Positions 8,336 through 17,317 of a DNA stretch of 64,000 nt are shown piece by piece. The stretch covers positions 111,710 to 175,709 of the forward strand of contig NZ_JACMSF010000012.1 in assembly GCF_014257025.1 (NCBI RefSeq), written 5' to 3'. Made by a program: the position numbers and the translations under genes. Below the pieces are notes generated by a model. That model had not been told where the DNA came from and ran no database searches. It saw nothing but the letters and a program-made list of their open reading frames with translations. The DNA is from Streptomyces cupreus (GTDB taxonomy: Bacteria; Actinomycetota; Actinomycetes; Streptomycetales; Streptomycetaceae). Every line of letters starts with the position of its first letter. Positions within the stretch are counted from its first letter, which is position 1.

Positions 8336-11322
8336 CCCCGCTGCCGCAGCGTCGACCCCGACCGTCCCTTCACGACCTCCAGCTGGGCGTGGATGCGCCG
8401 CCGCAGATCGGCGACGTGGCTGACGATGCCGACGCTGCGATCGCGATCCCGCAGGGAGTCGAGGACGTCGAGGACCTCGTCGAGGGTCTGGTCGTCGAGG
8501 CTGCCGAAGCCCTCGTCGATGAAGAGGGTGTCCAGACGGACCCCGCCGGCCTCGTCGGTGACGACGTCCGCGAGGCCGAGGGCGAGGGCCAGCGAGGCGA
8601 AGAACGTCTCACCACCGGAGAGCGTCGCCGTGTCCCGCTCCCGCCCGGTCCAGGCGTCGACGACATGCAGTCCGAGTCCACTGCGGCCGCGTCCGGCTCG
8701 GTCGTCGGAGTGGACGAGGGTGTAGCGGCCGGACGACATGCGGCGCAGCCGTACGGTCGCGGCGGCGGCCACCTGCTCCAGACGGGCGGCGAGGACATAG
8801 GACTCCAGGCGCATCTTGCGCTCGTTGTCCGCCGAAGTGCCCGCGGTGAGCGCGGCCATGCGCGCCACCCGGTCGTACTGGGCGCGCAGCGGCGCGAGCC
8901 GCCGTACGCCGTGCGTCGACCGGGCGGAGAGCCGGTCGAGTTCGGTGCAGCGCCGGTCGGCGGCGTCCCGCGCGGAGGCGGCCTCCCGCAGCCGCCGGCC
9001 CGCCTCGGCGGCGGCTTCTTCCGCCGCGGCCAGGTCGGCGGGCGGTCGCTGGGCGGCGGCCGTGGTGTCGGCCTCGGCGAGCACGGTTCGTACGGCGGAC
9101 TCCTCGGCCTGCCAGGCGTCCAGGCGCCGTTGGAGTTCGCGGTGAGCGGTGTCGTCGAGGAGGGCGTCGGCGGCGGCCTGCGGTGTTTCGAAGCCCGCGC
9201 GGAACGCGGCGTCGGCCAGGCGCGCGTCGGCGTCCTTGAGCCGCTGCGCGCTGTCCTCGGCGGCGCGGGCGCTGTCGGCGGCGTCGGTGAGCAGCGCGAC
9301 CTGGCGTTCCAGCTGGGTGGCGCGGGCGGCCACACTGTCCAGGCTGCCGCGCGCCTCGGTCAACTCCGCTTCCAGGGCGGCCCGTTCACGGTCGAGGCGT
9401 TCGCGATGGCCGCCCCGTTCGGCGGTCCTGACCTGCGCCTGCTGCCGTGCCGTCACCCGCCGCTCGTGCTCCTGTTCGGCGCGGCGCAGCTCCTCCTGCG
9501 AAGGATGCAGCGCGGAGGCGTCGCGGCGGGCCTCGGTGAAGAGCCGCTCCAACTCCGCGACCTCGTCGGCGAGTTTCGCGGTGGGCGTGTCACCGGCCTC
9601 GGCGGTGGCGGCGGCCAGCGCCTCGCGGACGACGCCGAGGTGCCGCTCCCGCTCGGCCTGGCGCTCCTCCGCGGCCTGGTAGGCGGCGAGCGCCTGCTCC
9701 TCGGCCGCGCGGTCGATGTGTCCGGCGTCCTTGCGGGCGGGCGCGGGGTGTTCGGTGGCGCCGCAGACGGCGCAGGGCTCGCCGTCGGACAACTGGGCCG
9801 CGAGTTCGGCCGCGATGCCGTTCAGACGGCGCTCCTTCACCTCCAGCCAGTGCTCCTTGGCGGTCAGCGTCTCTTCCTGGGCGCGACGGGCCCGGTCGGC
9901 GGCGGTGTCGGTGTCCCCCGCCAACTGGTCCCGCATCCGGGCCGCCTTGAGCCGATTGGCCGCGGGCTCCCGCTGTACGGCGAGCTGTTCGGCGCGGGTG
10001 GCGGCCTCCTGGGCGCTGTCGATCCGCGCCTGAAGTCCCGCGCGCGTCCCGTCCCACCCGGCGAGCCAGGCGTCGGCTTCCTGGAGGACGTCCTCGTCGG
10101 CCCGCTCCTGGCGGTCCAACCCGGTGCGCTCTTCGGCGAGTTCGGCCAGCCGCCGCTCGGCTCGGCGGGCCGACTCCAGGCCGCCCAGCTCCTCGGCGGC
10201 CCGGCGCGCCGCGGTCGCGAGCCCGGCGGCACCGGCGTCGGCGAAGGTGTCCGGCAGCAGGCCACACGCACGTGCCCGAGCGGCAGACGCCCGCCGGTGT
10301 TCGGCGTCGGCGGCGTCCCGCAGCTCCAGAGCGGGGGCCACCGCCTCGGCCTTGCGGGCCCGCTCCATCCTTGCCTGCGTCTCGCGGTGACCGTCGGCCC
10401 GCTCCGCAAGCAGCCGCGCCCGCTCCCGCGCCTCGGCGAACCTCTGCTGCAAACGGGCGGTTTCGCGTACGTCGGCCAGGGTGCGCTCGGCCGCAGCCTG
10501 GGCGGACTCGGCGGCGGCGAGGCGGCAGTGGGCGACGGTCAGCTCTTCGCGGGCGGTGCTGCGGGCCACGGCGGCGGCGCTCAGGACGGCCTCGGCGAGC
10601 CCCGGTTCGCCCGGTGTCAGCTCGGGCAGCTCCATGGTGCCGCCCGCCGCCTGCTGCATACGGTGCGCGTCGGCCAGCAGCGCCGCGTCGCCCTCGCGCA
10701 CCTCCGCCTCGGCCGCCCGCCGACGCTCGGCGAGCCGCTTCTCCACCTCGGCGAAGCGGTGGGTGTCGAAGAGCCGGCCGAGCAGCCGGCCGCGCGCCTC
10801 GGCGTCGGCGCGCAGAAAGCGCGCGAAGTCCCCCTGGGGCAACAGGACGACCTGGCAGAACTGTTCACGGCTCATGCCGAGCAGCTGGGTGACCTCCTCG
10901 CCGATCTCCTGGTGGGAGCGGCTGAGGTCCTTCCAGGCGCCGGTCGTGGCGTCGTACTCGCGCAGCCGGCTCTGCGCCTTGTCCAAGGTCGTGCCCGAGC
11001 CACGCTTCTTGGGGCGCTCCCAGGGCGGCTGCCGGGTGATCTCCAACCGGCGTCCGGCGACGGTGAGTTCGAGGCAGACCTCGGTGCGCGTGCCGGGCGC
11101 GGCGTGGTCGCTGCGCAGCGCGAGGCCCTGTCCGCTGCTCTGCCGGGCGCCGGGCACCGCGCCGTACAGCGCGTAACAGACGGCGTCCAGGACGGAGGTC
11201 TTCCCGGCGCCGGTCGGTCCGTGCAGCAGGAACAGCCCGGCCGCGGACAGATCGTCGAAGTCGACGCTCCGGGACCCGCCGAAGGGCCCGAAGGCCGTGA
11301 TGTCGAGCCGGTGCAGCCTCAC
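8329..11322 (-). CDS. sbcC: SbcC, SMC-like nuclease ATPase subunit
   Basis: 997 residues, the expected length for SbcC/Rad50. Walker A is LLHGPTGAGKTSVLDA (about residues 32-47). Two long Ala/Glu/Arg-rich coiled-coil arms flank a zinc hook, GEPCAVCG, near residue 513. The ABC signature LSGGETFFASLALALG is near 902 and Walker B DTLFIDEGFGSLD near 936. With SbcD it forms an ATP-dependent nuclease that opens hairpins and processes blocked DNA ends. The GTG start overlaps the sbcD stop (GTGA), so the two are translationally coupled. Confidence 0.95.
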   Translation of the reverse strand: MRLHRLDITAFGPFGGSRSVDFDDLSAAGLFLLHGPTGAGKTSVLDAVCYALYGAVPGARQSSGQGLALRSDHAAPGTRTEVCLELTVAGRRLEITRQPPWERPKKRGSGTTLDKAQSRLREYDATTGAWKDLSRSHQEIGEEVTQLLGMSREQFCQVVLLPQGDFARFLRADAEARGRLLGRLFDTHRFAEVEKRLAERRRAAEAEVREGDAALLADAHRMQQAAGGTMELPELTPGEPGLAEAVLSAAAVARSTAREELTVAHCRLAAAESAQAAAERTLADVRETARLQQRFAEARERARLLAERADGHRETQARMERARKAEAVAPALELRDAADAEHRRASAARARACGLLPDTFADAGAAGLATAARRAAEELGGLESARRAERRLAELAEERTGLDRQERADEDVLQEADAWLAGWDGTRAGLQARIDSAQEAATRAEQLAVQREPAANRLKAARMRDQLAGDTDTAADRARRAQEETLTAKEHWLEVKERRLNGIAAELAAQLSDGEPCAVCGATEHPAPARKDAGHIDRAAEEQALAAYQAAEERQAERERHLGVVREALAAATAEAGDTPTAKLADEVAELERLFTEARRDASALHPSQEELRRAEQEHERRVTARQQAQVRTAERGGHRERLDRERAALEAELTEARGSLDSVAARATQLERQVALLTDAADSARAAEDSAQRLKDADARLADAAFRAGFETPQAAADALLDDTAHRELQRRLDAWQAEESAVRTVLAEADTTAAAQRPPADLAAAEEAAAEAGRRLREAASARDAADRRCTELDRLSARSTHGVRRLAPLRAQYDRVARMAALTAGTSADNERKMRLESYVLAARLEQVAAAATVRLRRMSSGRYTLVHSDDRAGRGRSGLGLHVVDAWTGRERDTATLSGGETFFASLALALGLADVVTDEAGGVRLDTLFIDEGFGSLDDQTLDEVLDVLDSLRDRDRSVGIVSHVADLRRRIHAQLEVVKGRSGSTLRQRGH

Positions 11323-12482
11323 GGGGCCACCTCCCGCACCACCGCGTCCGCACGCACAGTGTCGAACGCGTCCCGCAGCACGCCCCGCTCGTCCTCGTCC
11401 GGCCCGGCGCCACGCACATGGGCGACGAAGTCCTCGGCGATCTGCTGGTCACTGCGCCCGGCCAGCCGACGGGCGTAGGACACGTCCGGATCGTCGGGAG
11501 CCCGGTCGGGGTCGAAGACCAGACTCAGGGTGTGCGGGAAGCGCTCGGTGAGCCGGGCCATGGGGTCGGACGGGCGGACCGCGTCGGTCAGCGTGGCCTC
11601 GACCCAGGCGTCCTCGTGCCGGACGAGAGCGGGATCGGCGAGAAGTTCCTCCAGCGCCCCCCGGATCCGGGCGAGCGCGCGCGGGGCGAGGCAGTCGATC
11701 CGCTCGGCGGTCACGGCACCGTCGGCGTCCAGGTCGACCAGCCACATGCTCTTGCTGTGGTCGGCCTCCGAGAAGGAGTACGCCAGCGGGGAGCCGGAGT
11801 AGCGCACGCGCTCGGTGATGGTCTGGCAGCCGTGCAGATGCCCGAGCGCCGTGTAGTCGACGCCGTCGAAGACGCCGGCCGGCACCGCGGCCACCCCGCC
11901 GACGGTGATGTCCCGCTCGCTGTCGCTGGCCTCGCCGCCGGTGACGAAGGCGTGCGCCAGGACGACGGAACGCGTGCCACGCGCGCGTGCGGCGAGATCG
12001 GCGCGGACCCGGTCCATCGCGGCGACCAGCACCGCCTCGTGCCCCGGCTTGTCCACCCTGAACTCGTCCTTCACCAGGGCGGGTTCGAGATACGGCAGCC
12101 CGTAGAAGGCCACATCGCCATGCGCGTCGGTCAGCACCACCGGCGTCCCGCACGCCGACGGCTCGGTGCGCAGATGGATGCCCGCGCGGTCGATCAGCCC
12201 GGCGCCGACCCCGAGCCGACGGGCCGAGTCGTGGTTGCCGGAGATCATCATGGTGGGCACACCGAGGTCGGCGAGGCGGTGCAGGGCGTCGTCGAACAAC
12301 TCCACGGCGGCGAGCGGCGGCACCGCGCGGTCGTACACGTCTCCCGACACGACCACCGCGTCCACCTCGCGCTCGCGCACGGTGGTGACGAGGTGGCCGA
12401 TGAACTCGGCCTGGGCGCCGAGCATGTTCACACGGTGGAACGCCCGGCCCAGATGCCAGTCGGAAGTGTGCAGGAGCCTCAT
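11319..12482 (-). CDS. sbcD: SbcD, Mre11-type nuclease subunit
   Basis: 387 residues, calcineurin-like phosphoesterase. Metal ligands are seen in HTSDWHLGR (residues 5-13), VVVSGDVYDR, MMISGNHDS, VLAHAFV and ALGHLHG, the full Mre11/SbcD set. It is first gene of the sbcD-sbcC pair. ATG start at 12480-12482. The nuclease subunit cuts both strands at palindromic hairpins and protein-blocked ends together with SbcC. Confidence 0.95.
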   Translation of the reverse strand: MRLLHTSDWHLGRAFHRVNMLGAQAEFIGHLVTTVREREVDAVVVSGDVYDRAVPPLAAVELFDDALHRLADLGVPTMMISGNHDSARRLGVGAGLIDRAGIHLRTEPSACGTPVVLTDAHGDVAFYGLPYLEPALVKDEFRVDKPGHEAVLVAAMDRVRADLAARARGTRSVVLAHAFVTGGEASDSERDITVGGVAAVPAGVFDGVDYTALGHLHGCQTITERVRYSGSPLAYSFSEADHSKSMWLVDLDADGAVTAERIDCLAPRALARIRGALEELLADPALVRHEDAWVEATLTDAVRPSDPMARLTERFPHTLSLVFDPDRAPDDPDVSYARRLAGRSDQQIAEDFVAHVRGAGPDEDERGVLRDAFDTVRADAVVREVAP

Positions 12483-12581
12483 GATCCCCGAAGACTAACG
12501 GCCGGGTCTGACATCACGGGCGGTTACTCCCGTATCGGCCCGTCATGACCGCACCGGGGAGCGTCCGTTACGCCCGTTGCG

Positions 12582-13208
12582 TCACGCGTCGCCGTATGCC
12601 TCCCCACCCAGTTCGAACCCGGCGGTCCCGGCCGTGACGTCGGCCAGCCATGCGCGGAAGGCGTCCACGTCGGCGTCCGGCAGGCCGATCTCGATGGTGA
12701 CGGCCTCGCCGTAAAGCACGTCCCGGACCTCGCGGCCGGTGGCGCGCAGATCGTTCTGGATCTTGCCGGCGCGCTGGTGGTCGACGGTCACGGTGGCGAG
12801 GCGGAAGCGGCGGCGGGTGATCGTGCCCAGGCTGTCCAGGGCCTCGCCGACGGCGCCGCCGTAGGCCCTGATGAGGCCGCCCGCGCCGAGCTTGACGCCG
12901 CCGTAGTAGCGGGTGACGACGGCGACGACGTACCGCATGTCGCGGCGCAGCAGCATCTGGAGCATGGGGACGCCGGCGGTGCCGCCCGGTTCACCGTCGT
13001 CGCTCGCCTTCTGGACCGAGGCGTCGGCGCCGATGACGTAGGCGTAGCAGTTGTGGGTGGCGTCGGCGTGCTCCTTGCGGACGGCCGCGACGAAGTCCTG
13101 GGCCTCCTGTTCGGTGGCCGCCGGGGCGAGGGCGCACAGGAAGCGGGAGCGGTTGACCTCGGTCTCGTGCACGCCCGCGTGGGCCACTGTGCGGTACTCG
13201 TCCTGCAT
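12582..13208 (-). CDS. YigZ/IMPACT family protein
   Basis: 208 residues. The N-terminal UPF0029/IMPACT domain carries VNRSRFLCAL, THNCYAYVIG, DDGEPGGTAG and VVTRYYGGVKLGAGGLIRAY, all hallmark segments. A short C-terminal domain (about 140-205) has the ferredoxin-like fold usual for YigZ. Bacterial members are of uncertain function; the eukaryotic relative IMPACT modulates translation control. It is the last of a three-gene minus-strand run (25-bp gap from the SixA gene). Confidence 0.9.
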   Translation of the reverse strand: MQDEYRTVAHAGVHETEVNRSRFLCALAPAATEQEAQDFVAAVRKEHADATHNCYAYVIGADASVQKASDDGEPGGTAGVPMLQMLLRRDMRYVVAVVTRYYGGVKLGAGGLIRAYGGAVGEALDSLGTITRRRFRLATVTVDHQRAGKIQNDLRATGREVRDVLYGEAVTIEIGLPDADVDAFRAWLADVTAGTAGFELGGEAYGDA

Positions 13209-13233
13209 CCGGCCACCCTATGTCAGGCGCCCG

Positions 13234-13776
13234 TCAGCGTTTCTTCCCCCGGGGCACGGTGAACCAGGTCAGCAGCGCGGTGCCGGGGGCGAGGGCGTTC
13301 CAGTCGGTGCCGCGCCAGGCAAGGACCGCGATGGCCGAGGTGGGGAACTTCACCCGGACCTGCTCCAGGGCATCGTCCAGGCTGTCCCCGGCCAGCTCGG
13401 CCACCAGGTCCTCAAGGCCGGGGTTGTGCCCGATCAGCAGCAGCGTCTCCACTTCGGCGGGCGTCTCGTGCACGGCGGCGAGGAGCTCCGGGACGTCGGC
13501 CGCGTACAGCTGTGGGTCGTAGCGGACCGGCGGTGGGGTGCCCCACTCGGCGGAGGCCAGTTCCCAGGTCTGGCGGGCGCGTACGGCGGTGGAGCACAGG
13601 GCGAGGTCGGGCAGCAGGTCGGCCGCGGCGAGAGCGTGGCCCGCCGCGGGTGCGTCCCGGCGGCCGCGCGGGGCGAGGGGGCGGCGGTGGTCGGGGACGC
13701 CTTCGGGCCAGGCCGACTTGGCGTGCCGCAGCACGACCAGTCGGCGCAGCGGGCCGGTCCCGGCGCGCGCGATCAT
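13234..13776 (-). CDS. SixA-type histidine phosphatase
   Basis: 180 residues. RRLVVLRHAKSAW holds the RHG-type motif with the phospho-accepting His (about residue 18); LIGHNPGLEDLV holds the second catalytic His. SixA in E. coli dephosphorylates a phosphohistidine; here the substrate is unknown. The ATG overlaps the stop of the upstream CysRS-like gene by 4 bp (ATGA), so the two are co-translated. The hydrophobic strand near the C-terminus is internal, not a membrane segment. Confidence 0.88.
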   Translation of the reverse strand: MIARAGTGPLRRLVVLRHAKSAWPEGVPDHRRPLAPRGRRDAPAAGHALAAADLLPDLALCSTAVRARQTWELASAEWGTPPPVRYDPQLYAADVPELLAAVHETPAEVETLLLIGHNPGLEDLVAELAGDSLDDALEQVRVKFPTSAIAVLAWRGTDWNALAPGTALLTWFTVPRGKKR

Positions 13777-14498
13777 GCGGGGGCTCCCAGGTCGCGGGTG
13801 AGGTCGAGCCCGAGCAGCCGGTCGGCGTAGGCGTAGGTCTCGAAGCGGGCGCCGTCCGGCAGGTCCGGGTCGCTCTCGACCCTGGCCAGCAGCCGCAGTA
13901 CGCCGGGCACGTCCAGGTCGTCCTCCCAGGCGCCGCGCATTTCCGTGCGCACCTCGTCGGGGATGGGCCGCGAGGGGTGCCGGGCCCAGGCGGCGACCGC
14001 GTGCCGCCAGCGGACGAGGGTGTCGTGGGCCTCGGTCAGGGCGTCCGTGTCGAGCCGTACGGGCTGGTCCCTGCGCGGGGTGAGCAGGGCGAGGCGCAGG
14101 GCGACGGGGTCGGCGCCGGCGAGCGGCGCGGGCGACGCGGCGTGGACGGGCGCGACCGTGACGCGGACGCCGTCCGGGGTCGCGCCGCCCTCCTCCACGA
14201 CATGGATGACCTGTTTCTCCCCGAGCCCCCGGCCGACCTCACGGCTGTCCTCCAGGGGCCGGATCCCGAGGGCGGCGGCGCCCGCCCGCAGCTCGGGCTG
14301 TTCCTGCCCGCCGTGGAGCACGGCCCAGACGGGGGTGCCGCCGAGTTCCAGGGCGCGCACGAGGAGGTCGGTGACGAGGAGCACGCGCAGAGCGCCGGTG
14401 TCGAAGCCCGGCGCATGGGCCTCGACGCGGGTCAGACCGCGCCGGGCGGGCGCGGCGTCCACGGGCACGCCCGTTCGGGCGTCGATGATGCGCAGCAC
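13773..14498 (-). CDS. CysRS/MshC-like paralogue without catalytic motifs
   Basis: 241 residues, GTG start. The N-terminal half (ALRVLLVTDLLVRALELGG) resembles the early Rossmann part of cysteinyl-tRNA synthetase or MshC. The C-terminal half (DPVALRLALL, then AWEDDLDVPGVLRLL and ADRLLGLDL) resembles the helical part after the catalytic core. HIGH, KMSKS and the zinc-binding cysteines are absent, and there is no Cys at all in the protein. It is therefore not a synthetase; a cysteine/aminoacyl-AMP-binding or regulatory role is conceivable. It heads the run with SixA and YigZ-like genes. Confidence 0.6.
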   Translation of the reverse strand: MLRIIDARTGVPVDAAPARRGLTRVEAHAPGFDTGALRVLLVTDLLVRALELGGTPVWAVLHGGQEQPELRAGAAALGIRPLEDSREVGRGLGEKQVIHVVEEGGATPDGVRVTVAPVHAASPAPLAGADPVALRLALLTPRRDQPVRLDTDALTEAHDTLVRWRHAVAAWARHPSRPIPDEVRTEMRGAWEDDLDVPGVLRLLARVESDPDLPDGARFETYAYADRLLGLDLTRDLGAPA

Positions 14499-14678
14499 TC
14501 CCCGAGCCTAGGCGGGCGCGCGCCCGCGCGCAGCACGCGGCGCGTTTTCCGGACAGCGAGGGTCGGCCCACCGTCCCGAGCAACCGCGCATGGGGCCGTG
14601 CTCGGGCCCCTCCCGACTCGGTGGGAATCTCCACGCTCCCTTGCCCGTTGAGCGGAGAACAGGCGTGTCATGAGGTCG

Positions 14679-14690
14679 AGGAGGCCCCCG
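14679..14690 (+). promoter_or_regulatory. Ribosome binding site fixing the CoA-binding gene start
   Basis: AGGAGG at 14679-14684 stands six bases before the GTG at 14691. This makes GTG 14691 preferable to the ATG at 14670, which has no such site and would add seven unconserved residues. Confidence 0.75.
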
Positions 14691-15098
14691 GTGTACGGCG
14701 ACGAAGCGATGGTCCGCAAGATCCTCACCGAACTCGGCGACACCTGGGCCGTGGTCGGCCTCTCGTCGAACCGGCGGCGCGCGGCGTACGGCGTCGCCCA
14801 GGTGCTCCAGCGCTACGGCAAGCGCGTGGTGCCCGTCCACCCCAAGGCGGAGACAGTGCACGGCGAGCAGGGCTACGCCTCCCTCGCGGACATCCCCTTC
14901 GACGTGGACGTCGTCGATGTCTTCGTCAACAGCGAACTCGCGGGGCCGGTGGCCGACGAAGCGGTGGCCAAGGGCGCCAAGGCGGTGTGGTTCCAGCTCG
15001 ACGTGATCGACGAGGCCGCCTACGCCCGCACCCGGGCGGCCGGCCTGGAGATGGTGATGGACCGCTGCCCGGCCATCGAGATCCCCCTGCTTCGGTGA
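14691..15098 (+). CDS. CoA-binding domain protein (YccU type)
   Basis: 135 residues, a single Rossmann-type CoA-binding domain. WAVVGLSSNRRRAAYGVAQV is the nucleotide-binding beta-alpha unit, RVVPVHPKAE and GYASLADIPFDVDVVDVF follow the family pattern, and MDRCPAIEIP is the conserved C-terminal Cys-Pro segment. It probably binds CoA or an acyl-CoA in the cytoplasm; no partner is evident. Start set by the AGGAGG site. Confidence 0.87.
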   Translation: MYGDEAMVRKILTELGDTWAVVGLSSNRRRAAYGVAQVLQRYGKRVVPVHPKAETVHGEQGYASLADIPFDVDVVDVFVNSELAGPVADEAVAKGAKAVWFQLDVIDEAAYARTRAAGLEMVMDRCPAIEIPLLR

Positions 15099-15162
15099 CG
15101 CACAAGAACATGGCGTAGACAGGGTCCGCACCCGACGCTCGTCCGTCCCCGAGGAAGAATCG

Positions 15163-16071
15163 ATGCCCGAGCCCCTGTCACCCGCCCGTTGCTGCATGCC
15201 GTCGTCCGGGTCCGGCTCGGTCAAGCCGTCGCCGCAGGCCCTTACCGGCCCCGCCTCCACCGAAGGCATGGTCCTGCTCCCCGGCGGCGAGTTCCTCATG
15301 GGCGCCGAGGACATCGAGGGCTTCCCGGACGACGCCGAGGGCCCGGTCCGGGCGGTGCGGCTGAAGCCCTTCCGTATCGACGCCCGCGCGGTGACCAACG
15401 ACGACTTCGCGGGCTTCGTCGCCGATACCGGACACATCACCGACGCCGAGCGCCTGCACTGGTCGTACGTCTTCGCCGGGTTTCTGCCCGCCGCCCTGCG
15501 CCGGGGCGCCCCGCGGCCCGAGCAGACGCCCTGGTGGTGCGCGGTCGAAGGCGCGGCCTGGGACCGGCCGGAGGGTCCGGGCAGCGATCTCGCCGGGCGC
15601 GGGGACCATCCGGTGGTCCATGTGTCCTGGTACGACGCCGCCGCCTACGCGGCCTGGGCGGGCAAGCGGCTGCCCACCGAGGCCGAGTGGGAGTACGCGG
15701 CCCGCGGCGGCCTGGAGCAGCGGCGCTACCCCTGGGGCGACGAACTGGACCCGGACGGCGAATACCGCTGCAACATCTGGCGCGGCACCTTCCCCACCAA
15801 GAACACCGCAGCCGACGGCTACCGCGGCACTGCCCCCGTGGACGCCTTCGAGCCCAACGGCTTCGGGCTCTACAACACCTCGGGCAACGTCTGGGAGTGG
15901 TGCGCGGACTGGTGGTCGGACGAGCAGGACAGCTCCAAGGTGATCCGCGGCGGCTCCTACATGTGCCACGCGTCCTACTGCAACCGCTACCGCGTGGCCG
16001 CCCGCAGCGCCAACACCCCGGACAGCTCCAGTGGCCACGCGGGGTTCCGCTGCGCGCTGAGCGCCACATAA
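15163..16071 (+). CDS. Formylglycine-generating enzyme (SUMF1/FGE)
   Basis: 302 residues. The FGE-sulfatase fold is seen in MVLLPGGEFLMGAED, GKRLPTEAEWEYAARGG, NTSGNVWEWCADWW and the end GHAGFRCALSAT. The copper-binding pair is Cys268/Cys273 in GSYMCHASYCNRYR, equivalent to the two catalytic cysteines of S. coelicolor FGE. It would oxidise the cysteine of CxPxR motifs in sulfatases to formylglycine. No sulfatase lies in the window, so its client is elsewhere. The N-terminus has a second pair, Cys10-Cys11. The next gene (hydroxybenzoate hydroxylase) starts 7 bp after the stop. Confidence 0.93.
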   Translation: MPEPLSPARCCMPSSGSGSVKPSPQALTGPASTEGMVLLPGGEFLMGAEDIEGFPDDAEGPVRAVRLKPFRIDARAVTNDDFAGFVADTGHITDAERLHWSYVFAGFLPAALRRGAPRPEQTPWWCAVEGAAWDRPEGPGSDLAGRGDHPVVHVSWYDAAAYAAWAGKRLPTEAEWEYAARGGLEQRRYPWGDELDPDGEYRCNIWRGTFPTKNTAADGYRGTAPVDAFEPNGFGLYNTSGNVWEWCADWWSDEQDSSKVIRGGSYMCHASYCNRYRVAARSANTPDSSSGHAGFRCALSAT

Positions 16072-16078
16072 TGCCCGG

Positions 16079-17302
16079 GTGACTTCCGCCACCGCTCACC
16101 GCGACTCCGGTGCCGCACAACGCTTTCCGGTCGTCATCGTCGGCGCGGGACCGGCCGGGCTCACCATCGGCAACATCCTGCGCGCCGCCTCCGTGGACTG
16201 TCTGGTCCTGGAGATCGAGAGCCGTGAGTTCATCGAACAGCGGCCCCGGGCCGGCGTCCTGGAGGAGTGGGCCGTACGCGGGCTCCAGCAGCGCGGCCTC
16301 GCGGAGAACCTGCTGGCGCGCGGGCAGGTGCACAACGAGTGCGAGTTCCGGTTCGCCGGACAGCGCTACCGGTTCGAGTACGCCGAGCTGACAGGACATC
16401 ACCACTTCGTCTATCCACAGCCGTTGCTGGTGACGGACCTGGTGCGGGAGTACGCGGACGTGCGGGGCGGCGCGATCCGCTTCGGCGTGCGGGACGTGGA
16501 GCTGCACGACCTGGAGTCGGACCGCCCGTCGGTGTCGTACACGGACCCCGAGTCGGGCCAACGGCACATCGTGCACTGTGACTTCGTCGCGGGCTGCGAC
16601 GGAGCGCGCGGGGTGAGCCGTGACGCGCTGCCGCCCGGCCGTGCCCATGTCTCGCGGTACGACTACGGCATCGGCTGGCTGGCGCTGCTCGCCGAGGCGC
16701 CGCCGTCCAACGACTGCGTGGTGTTCGGCATGCATCCGCGCGGCTTCGCCGGGCACATGGCCCGCAGCCCCGAGGTGACCCGCTACTACCTGGAGTGCCC
16801 GCCGGGCGACGACCCGGAGAACTGGTCCCACGACAGGGTCTGGTCCGAGCTCCAGGAGCGGCTCGGCGCGGCCGGCGCGCCCCGGCTGACCGAGGGGCGG
16901 CTGATCGAGAAACGCGTGCTGGACATGCACAGTTACGTCGTGGAGCCCATGGCGTTCGGCCGGCTCTTCCTGGCCGGGGACGCGGCCCATCTCACCGCGC
17001 CGATCGCGGCCAAGGGCATGAACCTCGCCCTGCACGACGCCTTCCTGCTCGGCGACGCGTTCGTCGCCCAGCTCACCAGGGGCGACCGGACCGGCCTGTA
17101 CGGCTACTCGCGGGCCTGCCTCGGCCGGGTCTGGGACTACCAGGAGTTCTCGCAGTGGCTGTCGGAGGTGTACCACGGCACCTCCTCCGGCGACCCGCAC
17201 CGCGCGGGCACCACCCTGGCCCGGCTGCGCCGCCTGTTCGGCTCCCGTTCGGCGGGGCTGGCGTTCGCGGAGCAGTACCTCGGCAAGAACGCCGACTACT
17301 GA
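16079..17302 (+). CDS. pobA: 4-hydroxybenzoate 3-monooxygenase
   Basis: 407 residues, class A flavoprotein hydroxylase. FAD site 1 is VVIVGAGPAGLTIGN (about residues 18-32), RPRAGVLEEWAV is the substrate-region helix, DFVAGCDGARGVSR holds the DG motif, and LFLAGDAAHLTAPIAAKGMN is FAD site 2. It converts 4-hydroxybenzoate to protocatechuate with NAD(P)H and oxygen. GTG 16079 is the first possible start after the FGE stop; there is no clear SD, so coupling to FGE is possible. No protocatechuate ring-cleavage genes are nearby. Confidence 0.9.
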   Translation: MTSATAHRDSGAAQRFPVVIVGAGPAGLTIGNILRAASVDCLVLEIESREFIEQRPRAGVLEEWAVRGLQQRGLAENLLARGQVHNECEFRFAGQRYRFEYAELTGHHHFVYPQPLLVTDLVREYADVRGGAIRFGVRDVELHDLESDRPSVSYTDPESGQRHIVHCDFVAGCDGARGVSRDALPPGRAHVSRYDYGIGWLALLAEAPPSNDCVVFGMHPRGFAGHMARSPEVTRYYLECPPGDDPENWSHDRVWSELQERLGAAGAPRLTEGRLIEKRVLDMHSYVVEPMAFGRLFLAGDAAHLTAPIAAKGMNLALHDAFLLGDAFVAQLTRGDRTGLYGYSRACLGRVWDYQEFSQWLSEVYHGTSSGDPHRAGTTLARLRRLFGSRSAGLAFAEQYLGKNADY

Positions 17303-17317
17303 GCCGGGAGAAGACTC

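Noticed and set aside
8332..11478. A 1,048-codon open frame opposite sbcC
   Set aside because: Antisense to a complete SbcC with all motifs; Gly/Arg-rich low-complexity translation typical of GC-rich shadow frames.
8329..12482. SbcCD as a phage-defence island
   Set aside because: It is the ordinary repair nuclease pair with no defence genes, integrase or composition shift around it.
16079..17302. Protocatechuate catabolic cluster around the pobA gene
   Set aside because: No pca genes (dioxygenase, cycloisomerase, transferase) in the window; the thiolase at 30 kb is too distant and paired with HxlR.
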